64,000 nucleotides of DNA from Marinoscillum sp. 108 (GTDB taxonomy: Bacteria > Bacteroidota > Bacteroidia > Cytophagales > Cyclobacteriaceae), in NCBI RefSeq assembly GCF_902506655.1, contig NZ_LR734808.1:2850501-2914500 (forward strand). The letters are read 5' to 3'. The number at the start of each line of letters is the position of its first letter. Within the stretch, counting starts at the first letter, position 1. The translations under genes were made by a program, and so were the position numbers. Shown one piece after another: positions 1 to 12,000 of this stretch. Under the pieces are notes generated by a model, which was not told the origin of the DNA, did not search any database, and worked only from the letters and a program-made list of their open reading frames with translations.

Positions 1-3000
1 TTGCCGGCAATATCCTGCGCAGCACCCGCGACCAAGTCCACGGATACCACACCATCCGTACTCGGCGCAATATCCACCGTATAGCTGATGCCATCTATGT
101 CAATTAAATTGCTTGCGATACCATTACCAACGCTGACAGACCCAAGCCCCAGGCCGGTGACTCCTTCACTAAAGGTGATGTCCACTGTGAAACTCCCTGA
201 ATTACTTGGATCTGGCTCTGAACTTGTAAGCGTAGCTGCAGGTGCAGTTCTATCTACAGTATATACCTCACCCACAAACGGGGTATTAGTCATGGTTGCA
301 CTAAGACCTGTGTCATTCGTGAAATCCACACCAATGGTTCCATCCCCAGTATCTACTGTCGCTGTGACCGTCCAGTTGAATCCATCAACGTCAGTTACCG
401 ATGATATAGATGACCCTCCACCTATTCCTGAGCTATTCAACGTAAAATTGCCAGGAGTAAGTCCCGTAACTGGTGAGGTAAATTGAATATTCCAGTCTAA
501 TTCTGAAGCAATAGCACTCCCAGCTGGGTTCGCCTCATCTGCAGTAATGCTGACCACCGTGCCAACCGCACCCAATGCTCCGGATGAAATCCACTCACTT
601 CCATCCATATTCCAAAGTTCTCCGTCAAGAAATTTATTGGTGGAGAGGTTACTAAGATTGGTGGAGTTAACAATTTCATCAAATTGATAATAAGCAATCA
701 AGCCCTGCTCATCACCTGCCAGCGTATAAAATCGATTATCATTGATTTCCGAGAAGGTCCTTTCATCATCCCAGATTCTCACCTCATCCATTAGACCTTC
801 TATATTAAAGCTGCCCCCAGTCCTTCGATCTCCGATGGTTAATCTTCCAAAAGAATAAACTGGTGTGCCAAGCGCAGCCACTGAACCAGCATTAACATCT
901 TCGACTCCATCCACATAAATAGTACCATCACCTGGTCCTCTATATACAAATGCTGCATGATGCCATGTACTGTCATTGTATGACAAGTTGGTTTCCATCC
1001 AGCCTCCATTCACGTATATTCCCAACTTATCTCCAGATGACTGTTGCACCGAATATTCAGCATCACTTACTCCTTTTTCTAAGAAGACTACATTCCCGAT
1101 CACATCCGTATTGAACCAAAACTCAATGGTAAAATCTCCTGTTGGCTCGAGTACAAGATTGTCAAAAACCTCTACATAATCATTTCCAGTAAATGGTAAG
1201 GCATTACCCGGTTGCACCATGAAACCATTGGATTGATAATATGAGCTCTCCTCCCCACCTCCAAAATCTGTTTTTGCACGATAGAAATATTCGGTGCCAG
1301 CCGTCAATGCTACTGTGATGTCTACACCTCCCGAGGTGCCCACACTCACACCTTGAGACACAAACGAGCCAAATGTCGAATCAGAAGATACATCCACTAT
1401 CAAATCGACCGCTCCGGAAGGGGCAATTAAATTGGGTGTGAACCCTGCTGTAGATACATTTGTGGGGTTTAGAACCGTGGGGGGAGCCAGGGCATTACTA
1501 AATAGTGCAATCCTACCTCCATTGAAATCATCCGTACCGGTTAGCAGCAAGTCTAAATCTCCATCATTGTCGTAGTCTCCCCAATCTACCGTCGAATAGA
1601 GGTAATCTCTGAGGCCCAAATCAGTGATCACAAAAGTTCCGGCATTATTGGTATAGAGGGTGGTGGTAGGGCCATTGGTAGTCCCTGAACCATTAATCAC
1701 CAAATCAAGATCTCCGTCTCCATCATAATCTCCCCATGCCATTTCTCCTTCTGAATTCTCCAAGAGGCCTGCCGCTATGTCCACAAAAGAACCAGCATCG
1801 TTCCGATAAATAATTGGTGTGCTGTCTGTGTTAGACCCAGAAACCATTAAGTCTAAATCTCCATCATTATCATAATCTCCCCAGCCGACACTTCCTAATA
1901 CCTTCCCTTCTAGTACAGCGCCTATATCTGTGAATAGTCCGCCTTCATTTTCATAGATGATTGTTCTGATGGAATCATTATTACTTGTATACCCACTGCT
2001 CACTATGTCTAAGTCTCCATCATTATCATAATCTCCCCATGCCACATCTCCCTTATAAACACCAACCAGACCTGCAGTATGATTTACAAAAGTGCCAGCA
2101 TCATTTCGATACAAAATAGTAGATGCATTATTGGACGGGTCATACTGGCCCTGAACAATGAGGTCTAAATCTCCATCATTGTCAAAGTCTCCCCAATCAG
2201 CCTCAGAGAATGCCACCCCTTGAAAAGGGCCTCCAACATCAGTAAATGTTCCAGCATTATTCTGATATAACATCGCGGTACGACTACCTCCATCGTCAAA
2301 CCCTGTTACAAACAAATCAAGGTCACCATCACTGTCATAGTCTCCCCAGTCTAAACTACCCTCGTAAACTCCCGTAAGAGAATCTCCAAATATGAATGAG
2401 CCTGCTGAATTATTAAATATTTTGGTAATGACAAGCGTATAATCAAAATCCCAACCGCTAACAACAATATCTAAGTCACCATCACCATCATAATCTGCCC
2501 AGGCAGCAGCACCATCTACCACGCCTTCCAGACCAGTAGTTTGCTCAACAAAAGCTCCCTGAAATGGTCCAGTGGCAACGGCAAATTGCAGGTTGTATGG
2601 AACAGCTACCTCCCCATCAAGTCCCCTTACATTTTCCGTAATAGTGGCAGATATATACTCACCAGCCAGGAAGTCCTCATCAGGATCAAACGTGATAACA
2701 GAAGTACCTCCTCCAGTAAATGCTCCTGCAGTGATCCCTGAGTGACTGCCCATCACTACAATATTCCCGGTCAAAGTTGCTGCATCTACATTAGCGTCAA
2801 AAGTCATTTGAATGTTGGCGCCTCTTGCTATGTTGGTCTCGTTGACCGATGGAGTACTAGATAAAAGATTCATCGGAGGACCTAACGGAACATCAGAAAC
2901 AATGAATCCAGCTCCACCAATATCTCCATTATTTGTATTCACACTTCTGTCGACCAACTTAGTGCCTGAGTTCTCATCCATAGGATAGTATGCAACCAGG

Positions 3001-6000
3001 TTCGATTCATTTCCTTTCAGGTCGTGATATAAATTGTCAGAAATTTCGGCGTCAGACCTCACGTCATTCCACACCCTAATCTCATCCATTTCTCCATCAA
3101 AAAAGGCAGAAGAAGAAGTAGGATACTTTCCAACCCTGAAGGGGTAAGATGCGCCATTGATATTGGTAGAACTGATCCCAAAGGTTTTGTCCAACGCACC
3201 GTCAATGTAAAGTCTTAAGGCAACTGCCGGCTCAAACACAAAAGCCACATGGTGCCATTCTCCGTCATTCACGGCAGTGTTACTCTGAATCACATCAGGA
3301 AAACCAGCGCTTCCATCATAAATCGAACCCTGGACTTTCCCTGTTCCATCCAGCTCAATGCTCGACGCCAGGTCTCCCAAATCATTACCATTTCTTTTCC
3401 CCAAAATGAACCCCTGGGTCTGCGTGGTTTTAATCCAAACCTCATAAGTCAACGCTCCTGAAATCTGGAGATCTCCGGTAGATCCCATATCCACAGAATC
3501 CGCTATCCCATCAAAACTCAGCGCATAGCCAGGGAATGATTTTGTTGTAGCAAACTCCACCTCCGAAGTGCTGGCTCCTGTTTCAGACCCATTAACGGGA
3601 GTAACCCGATAAAAATAGCCCTGGTCTGCTCCGGCTGAATGCACAAAAGAGGTAGCATTCACTCCCAGATTTGCAACGATCGTGTCTACATTCAGTGTGA
3701 AATCATAGTCATCTGCATTTTCAATGAGGTAACCGGTCTCATTGTAAGAGTTGTCTTTCCATTGGAGGGTAATATTGTTGAGTGAACTTGAAAAGGCAAT
3801 TACCTCCGTAGGAGCCAGAGGCGCTGTATTATTATCCAGAGTAAATGCTCCTGATGCCACCCAGTTAGAAGTGGCTCCCGTTTTGGCAAACCCAGACATG
3901 GTTCCAACATTCCCATTTCCCGAAAGATCAATAATCTCCGGTGCACCGATACCGGTGTTTACTGCAGCAGTGTCTCCCTCATCAAACCGGTAGTAAGCAA
4001 CCAGCCCATTTTCATTTCCACTCAGGGTGTTGTTGATCGTGGCTTGGATTTCAGCTTGTGATCGTGCTATATTCCAAATGCTCACTTCATCAATATCTCC
4101 TACAAAATAATTAGCCGTGGTTGTTCTATGTCTTGCACCTATTGCAAAATGACCAGAAGGGGGAACTCCGGAGACAGCTGCATTATTGCCATCAGGAACA
4201 CCGTTAATATAGAGTTGAACATTGGTTCCACTTTTAGTGGCTGCGACGTGAGACCATTGACTAACTGGCAAACTTCCGGCACTTGTGGCTGCCTCGTAGG
4301 TGCCATCACTTTCTCCATAGACAAGCTGACCTGTATTGGTAATGTATAACTCAGCACCATCGAGAGACCCTGTATTTCCTCTCCAGTAAATCCATTGGCT
4401 TGCAGCTAAACTTGTAGGTCTTACCCATGCTGAAATAGTTAAATTACTAAAGGTCCCTTCTGTTTCGTTTGCTACAACAAAATCATTAGTTCCATCAAAA
4501 TTCAGGGCACTACCCGCATTGATCATAAACTCCACTGTGTCCGAGTATGGACTCGTGAACCCGCCATCCTGATAGTAGATACGTGCAAAATAACGGGTAT
4601 TTGGAGACAGGGACAATCCGGTAACGATGCTAGTTGAATTCGAACCATTACCAATTTGATGCCCTGTTGCGTAAGGGACCCCGGCAAAATTGGAGGCGTC
4701 GTTAATGTCTACATAAACTTGTCCCCTGTTCGTTGGTTGCCAGTTTACACTGAGGTTATTAAGGTTAGCGGCAGACACCTGATAAATGATTGGAGCAAAG
4801 GCTTCGGAAGCCACCCAGTTGGAAGTGTCTCCCACCAGGTCAAAGGCATTTAAGGTGCCATCATATCCGTTTCCGGAAATATCCATCAGCGTATTTAATC
4901 CTGTATTGTTTCCTCCAGGAAGACCCGTGTTAAAATCATAAGAAGCAACCAGACCGGAACCAGTGGCCAGGCTAAGGTTCATGTTATTGAATATTTCTGA
5001 TTGAGTACGGTGGGTATTCCAGATTCGCAACTCATCCATTTCTCCTTCAAAGAACTCTGATGGCTGGGTACTTCCAGGGGATCCAATCAAAAGCGGCTCT
5101 CCAGTTAAAGCAGACATTCCGATCCCGGCAAAACCATATGAAACTCCATTAACAAATACTTCTGTATCGGATCCGGAGATATTGAAAGCTACATGGTACC
5201 AGGTACCCGGTTCGATTGGGACGGGCACTGTTGCAGAGCCTGACCCATTCCAAATTAAGAAATAATCATTTCCTGCATTGACATGAATACTCCACCTAGT
5301 TTGTGTATCTGAACTTCTGACTCCAGCGATGACCTTGTTCTCTGTATTCGATGCGGGTTTGATCCATGCTTCAATGGTCCCCGAAGAAAATTCGAAAGCA
5401 GCATTAGCAGCTACTTCCACGTAATCATCGGTTCCATCAAAAGAAAGTGCGTTTTCAGGAAAAACTAAGGTAGTGATGTCAAATGCCGTTGCCATTTTTT
5501 GCGTATTTGGCGCTCCTTCATCATCCTCGGCCACTATGTATACATCATAACTTGTTCCTTCCGATAAGCCAGTAATATTGGCGATGACTTCAGAACCAAT
5601 AAGATTGACAGGGAAACTGGAAGCCACCACTGCGGCACCACCCAGTCCATCCGTACCTGCTTTTATGTCGTCATTTGATGGCACTGTGGCACTGTCTGGT
5701 AGCACCACATAGTAAACTGTGCCCTCTTCATTGAGCTGAACAGTTAAGTCAAAATCATTCTCGTTGATGTTGGTAATTGTTGGATAGCCCGCTTCGAATA
5801 TTGGGGCGAATATATCGATATCCCATGCTGTAGAACTGACCCAGGCAGGAGGTGTACCTACCAATGTTCCATCCAAACCATTGACCGTCCCGTCAAACAA
5901 AGTGGTCCCAGAAGATGAATTAAAATCATAGGAAACAACCAGGGTTGTATCGGACAACAAGGTGTTGTAAGCATTTGCTATAATCTCAGATTGTGTACGC

Positions 6001-9000
6001 GCGACATTCCAAATCCGCATATTATCAAGCTCGCCATCCCAAACCAGGTTTCCTCCTGAGTGGTCGCCAATTTTGAAAGCCGATAAATCCATGCTGAGTG
6101 CGGCGCTTGTCGTATCAATTAACTCACCATCCAGATAGAGTGTAAGTAACGTACCGGAATAGACTCCCGCAGCGTGGTGCCAACTCCCGTCAGTATAAGT
6201 TGCTGATGGTGAAACGACGCTTGACACAGCATTCACTCCAAAAAGTACTGAATTAGAGTTCACTTTAAGCTGTGCCTGCGCTCCGGCACCACCAAGGTGA
6301 TCACCTAGCGCTATCATCATGCGATGATCGCTGGCAGTAGTCCTGAACCATGTTTCAAAGGTAAAATCATTGGTGATTTGGCCGGCCAAGCTAGGGCCTT
6401 GAACATAGTTTCCAGCTACTCCGTCAAAGAGAAGGGCATTATTCGGCACATAATCATCTGCTATGGTATAAGTATGTCCATCTATGATCGCCGATGCATC
6501 CAGTGTGAAAGACACTTTGTTTCCAGCAATCAAAAAGTCAGTTGATGCCACAGCGTAACTACCAGTAGTCCCTGGTCTGGTGATCAGTGCAAGATTGGCA
6601 TTGGGTAATCCCAACCCTGCTTCATCAAAATCAAACGTAAGTGTAGCTAAGCCACCTGTACCTATTGTCATACTGTCTGTCACATCCACATACCAGCTTC
6701 GTGCCCACCTATTCGCATACCCAACGGGAAGATCTGATTGTACAATCGCATGTGCCGTACCATCATGACCTGCGAATATATAGTCTCCATTATCTTGTAG
6801 GAATCCGGCATTGGTTAGGGTCAGGCCTTGCGCACTTCCTTCGGGATCCGATCCATCAGCTTCCTTTCCGATCCCGATGACATCAAAATCAAAATCACCA
6901 TTGGGGCCAGTGTCTCCGGCATACAAATCCACTGTATGTGCAATGTCATACTTGGCAGAAAGGTGATTCTCCACCACAGTTCGTGAGGCCGTATTTAGTA
7001 CGCCTTCAAATAATATGAATTCTGCAACATCTCCTGTAAAATAGAGGAGGTTGTCGTTGTTGTATCGGCCGATCATCCAAGGCTGAGTACCGTCATATAT
7101 AGCTCCTTCATTCACATTACTGACTACATTGGTACCCCCGTCATATCCGTTCAGCAAGGAGGTAGACCTGGTAAAAGAGAGTAACCTGGGAGACCGATTA
7201 TCTGCTGACCACTGATTGTTCCCGAGTACTCCACTTGATGGGGAAGAAATCCTCAAATCAGTGGGCGATCCATTCGAATCATCAAGAAAGAACGTGGTTC
7301 CTCCATTAAAACCAGCACCAGTCTGACTCTTGAACCCAATATAACCTTGAGTCCCAGTCCCAGTCCATTGAGCCACCGTAAACACAGTAAACCCTGAAGA
7401 AGTAAAGTTATCCGTAAACCCGAGTGCTTCCACATACTGACCGTAACTGAAGCGGACCACTGGCTGCCCATTGATCACATTTCCTTGATAAGTGGGAGAG
7501 GTACCATTTGTCATGGTTCGTCCATAACCTGATTGGTCACTCCAGGTGGTAATGGCTCCGGCATCTACAGTGGTGTTTGTGCCAGCATCTGCCTTTACCC
7601 AAAGCTGCAATGGTGAAATGCCATCAGTAGAACCCACACCACCAGGTCCGGTGGATCCAATCATTTCAGAAGGGTCTATATAGGTAAGACTTACCTGACC
7701 AGTTCCCGGAAAATCATAGGCAATTGACCAGTTGGCATCCGGTAAGTTCACCGTGGTAAAGGTGCCGGAAATGGCAGCGGCATCAATGATCACAAATTCG
7801 TTTCCGCTAATCGGCGTGAAGCCAAGGGTCACATTAAGTGTACCAGCCAAATTGGCGGTGCCGCCCACTGTGATTTGATCATATTGTGAGCAGGGATTGG
7901 TGCCGTCTATCTCCACTTCCAGGGTACCGGCATTGGTGAAATCAGACACAAAGTTCGCGCAACCGGGAGAAGCTCCCGGGGCCACGGTGCCAGCTACTGG
8001 GTTGGTGAAATCATTGGTCACCGTAAAAAAGCCTTTCAGGATACCATTGTTAACAAATGTTCCTGTAGGAGATGCCAGTTGCGTGCCTGCTTCGAAGAAA
8101 AATACCCCATTGTTTATAAATGAACCGGCCGTGGCATTGACTCCTGTACCATTCGAAACACTCACTGTGCCATTGTTAGTGAAGGTGGCATTGTTTGTCA
8201 GTTGTACAGAATTGCTATTCAAATTGAGCACCAGACTTGCGCCTGAAGCTACCTGAAAATCGTTCGCATTCAGCACTAAATCTTGATTTTCAGTGATGTC
8301 AGAATTAATGGAGACCACAATGTTCTCTGACACGTTGTTGGCTGCAGGTACTACACCTCCACACCAGTTGCTGGGATCATTCCAATTACTATCCGTTGCT
8401 CCAATGAATTTGCCATTGGGTGCACATGAAGGTACTGTAGATGCTATCCAATCGGATGAAGTCCCGAGAAAATCAAAGTTGGTAAGCGTTCCGTCATGAC
8501 CGTTTCCCGTCAGATCCGTAAGCGCGGTACCGGCATCCAGATTGAAATCGTAAGAGGCCACAAGACCTGGTGCAGATGAAATCTTAGTCGTTAAGTTTCC
8601 AAGGATATCTGTGGCTGAGCGAGCCACATTCCAGATTCTAACATCATCTATTTCACCATTCCAAGGGGTATTTAGAGCAGAGTTATTTCCAATATGGAAA
8701 ATACTGTAATCAATGTCAAAATCGAAAGTGTTATCGGGTGTTTCTGGTACACCATCAACATATAGTGTGAGATCTGTGCCATCATATACAGCTGCTACAT
8801 GATGCCATATTCCATCATTCGTAGAGGGTGAACCGGCAATTGGGCCCGGGTGACCTGATGAGTTAATGGTGAAAACGCTCCCAGTGCTTGATTTAAGACT
8901 AATGTTTGTGTCTCCTCCGGCATTTCCTCCAAAATGTACAATATTCATATTGCCTCCGGTTGAAGACTTGACCCAGGCTTCAATGGTAAAATTACCAGTA

Positions 9001-12000
9001 CTTGTCATTTGGCTTGACAAATCACCCCCATCAATATAATCATCCGAGCCATCGAAATGAAGCGCGTTCTCTGGTGGGGTAGTAATCGTATAGGTACCAG
9101 AGGCAGCTAACCCACCATCTATTTTATTGCTGGATTCGTTGATTCCAAAATTGCCGCCCACAGAAGGTGCTGCTATGCCGAGCGTATTGCCCCCAGTGGC
9201 AGTGGCTGAGATGTCTACTGTAACGTACCAGTATACAGTAGTATCCGTATAGACACTGTCGAAGAAAAGGCCCAAAGCACCATCAGGTGCAGGTGCCTCT
9301 CCACTGAAAAAACCTCTGGACAGCAAGTGAACGGCATTTTCAAAATCATCCACACCAATGGAGTGATAATAATTAAACTGGGTAATATCTGATGGTATGT
9401 AGGTTCCTGTCGGGCTGAAAAACATCCCGATCATTGTGGCCGTACCGCCAGAAACATCCATTTGTACTTTATAGATCAAATTATCCGATGATCCTTGCTC
9501 CAAAGTGGTTCCTGCAACGCTAAGTGTTGTAAAAGTCAGGTCAACAGGCAGGGGATTCGTTGTAAAATCTCCTGTCAAAATAGCAGAACGGTTTCCGGAA
9601 GAATCTTCAGCTACGATGTATGCATAGTATTGAGTATTCGGGATAAGTTCTGGCAGACTCGCCGGGTTATCACCAATCCCAAAATCATGACTCCCGGCAC
9701 TCGCCGACTCGAAAGTACCGGCGTGATCCGTTGCGGTAGCGCCCAATTCGTTCTCCCCGTCAATGATCTGCTGTGCCGATGGCGGTGTGGCTGATTGGGT
9801 AAAGACGTAATAAAGATCCGCCTCTTCATCTGACTCAAATAGCAGATCAACATTTGTGCTGCCAATATTGGCAAAAGCAAGATTGTTAAGAACAGGCCCA
9901 GTAATATCAGTGCTTAAGGCTGTGGAGGGTACGTAAGATACTCCGCCATTAAGGCCGCCATTATGTCCATTAATGGTCTGATCAAGTAACGTATAGGAAG
10001 ACTGGTTAAAAACATATGAGGCAATCAACCCTGACCCAGAAGTAAGGGAGGTGGAAAAGGCAGACTGTATCTGGCCCTGGGTCCTGGCAACATCCCATAT
10101 TCGCACTTCATCTATTTGCCCATTGAAAAAGTATTCCTCATTGGAGTCATGGAATCGGCCAATATTGTGGCTTGATGGCACAGGGCTATAATCAATTAAT
10201 CCGCTGGCTGATGTACTTTCTTCTAAGTTTCCATTCAAATAGAGTTTCAATTGTACACCATCATAGGTCATGGCCACATGCTGCCATGAACCTGCGGATA
10301 TAGGAGTTCTGATATCGTTAACTACATCAGTCCCCGTATATACCCGGGCTACCAGCTCCCCTGTTTCATGTAGGGTAAGCATATAGCCCGACAATGAACC
10401 TCCTGTCCACTCCATATGATCCACTATCGCTGCATATCTGTCGATACTATTTGGATTAATCCATGCCTCTACAGTGAAATTCTGGGTAATGATTGACTCA
10501 AAACCCGATGGGAGGGCTATATAACCACTCGATCCATCAAATGCCATGGCATTTTCCGGAGCAGGATCTGTGGTAAATTGAGCTTCTATAAGCGCCCCAA
10601 AATTTCCAGAACTATCTTCAGGCGCTATGTATAGATAGTAGCTTGTACTTGGTGCTAAGGAATTGATAAGCTGAACCGCATCCAAATTGGCCGTAGGGAC
10701 ATTCAATGCTCCGAAAATAACTCCACCTGTACCTATCCCATTTTTTACATCCTCGGCCGATAGGGTATTCGCCTGGGTATATACTCCCCAATGCACCTGC
10801 CCGGTTTCATTTAATCGAACTGTAAGCGTGGCGTCATTGTCGTCTACACCTGTTATGGTTGGTGTGGAGTTGGTGAAAAATGGAGCTGTCATATCTAAAA
10901 TCGGTGGCCCCAAAGGAGGACCAGTTGTATTCCAAACAGCCCCGGAAATAATACCATCGTTCCCGGTGATTGACTTGTCAGTGAGGGTTGGTCCGGAACC
11001 GTCTGAAAAATCATAGTAGGAAATTAAATTAGGTTCAGAGCCGGTTACTTCATTCAAATAATTAGCAGAAATCTCAGTGGCAGTTCTTACGTCATCCCAA
11101 ATCCTCACTTCGTCAATTTCTCCCTGAAAGAAATCTCCTTCAATACCTCCTGTCGAATGACTGGAACCGATCCGGTTAAAACTATGATAGGTAGCATTGG
11201 CATTCCAGGGGATGTTACCTGTTTGTTCCACAGCTCCATTCAGATAAAGCACGACATCACCCGAAGACTGATCGTGGGTGAGCGCCACATGATACCAGGT
11301 GCCATCGGTTGCTAATGTGGTCGATCCAATAACGCTTTGCCATGACCCGTTGAAATGATGCATTTCTAGTTGGCTATTTGTGAGTCCAAAACTGAAACCC
11401 ACATCATTGTTCATATCTCCAATAATGGTCATCCCAGAGCTCCCATCATACCCAGAAACCCCCACTGAAGCAGCCGGTTTAACCCAGGCTTCATAGGTCA
11501 ACCCTCCTGTCACCTGAGTGCGGGTGAGTTCAACTCGATCATTGGCCCCATCAAAGGAGAGGACGTAATTGGGTGGTGCCGTAACGGAATACGTACGGGT
11601 GATAAGGTCAACAGTCACATTATATACACCAGCCGTAGCTGATATTGCCGGCCCTTGCTGATCCAAAACACCATTTGGTCCAATATCTCCCCAATTTCTT
11701 GAGTTATCGTTATTTGCACGAACCGTCCATGTGCCAGTCAATAAATCAATGCTGCTCAGGCTATAAACCCCTGAACCCTGATAGGTCATGTCTGTATCTG
11801 GCCCTCCATATCCCTCCGGAAGCGCATCTCCTATCATTCCAAGAGAATTGATCAGTGTCGCTCCATACCAGGCCAGAGAATCACCAAGATTTAATACGTA
11901 GAGCCCATCTGCTCCGAGATACAGGTTTTGGCCCCCTAAATCGGGGACACCGTCATACCCAGGATCATCTCCAAAATCCAAGGCTGCATCATCATTGATC

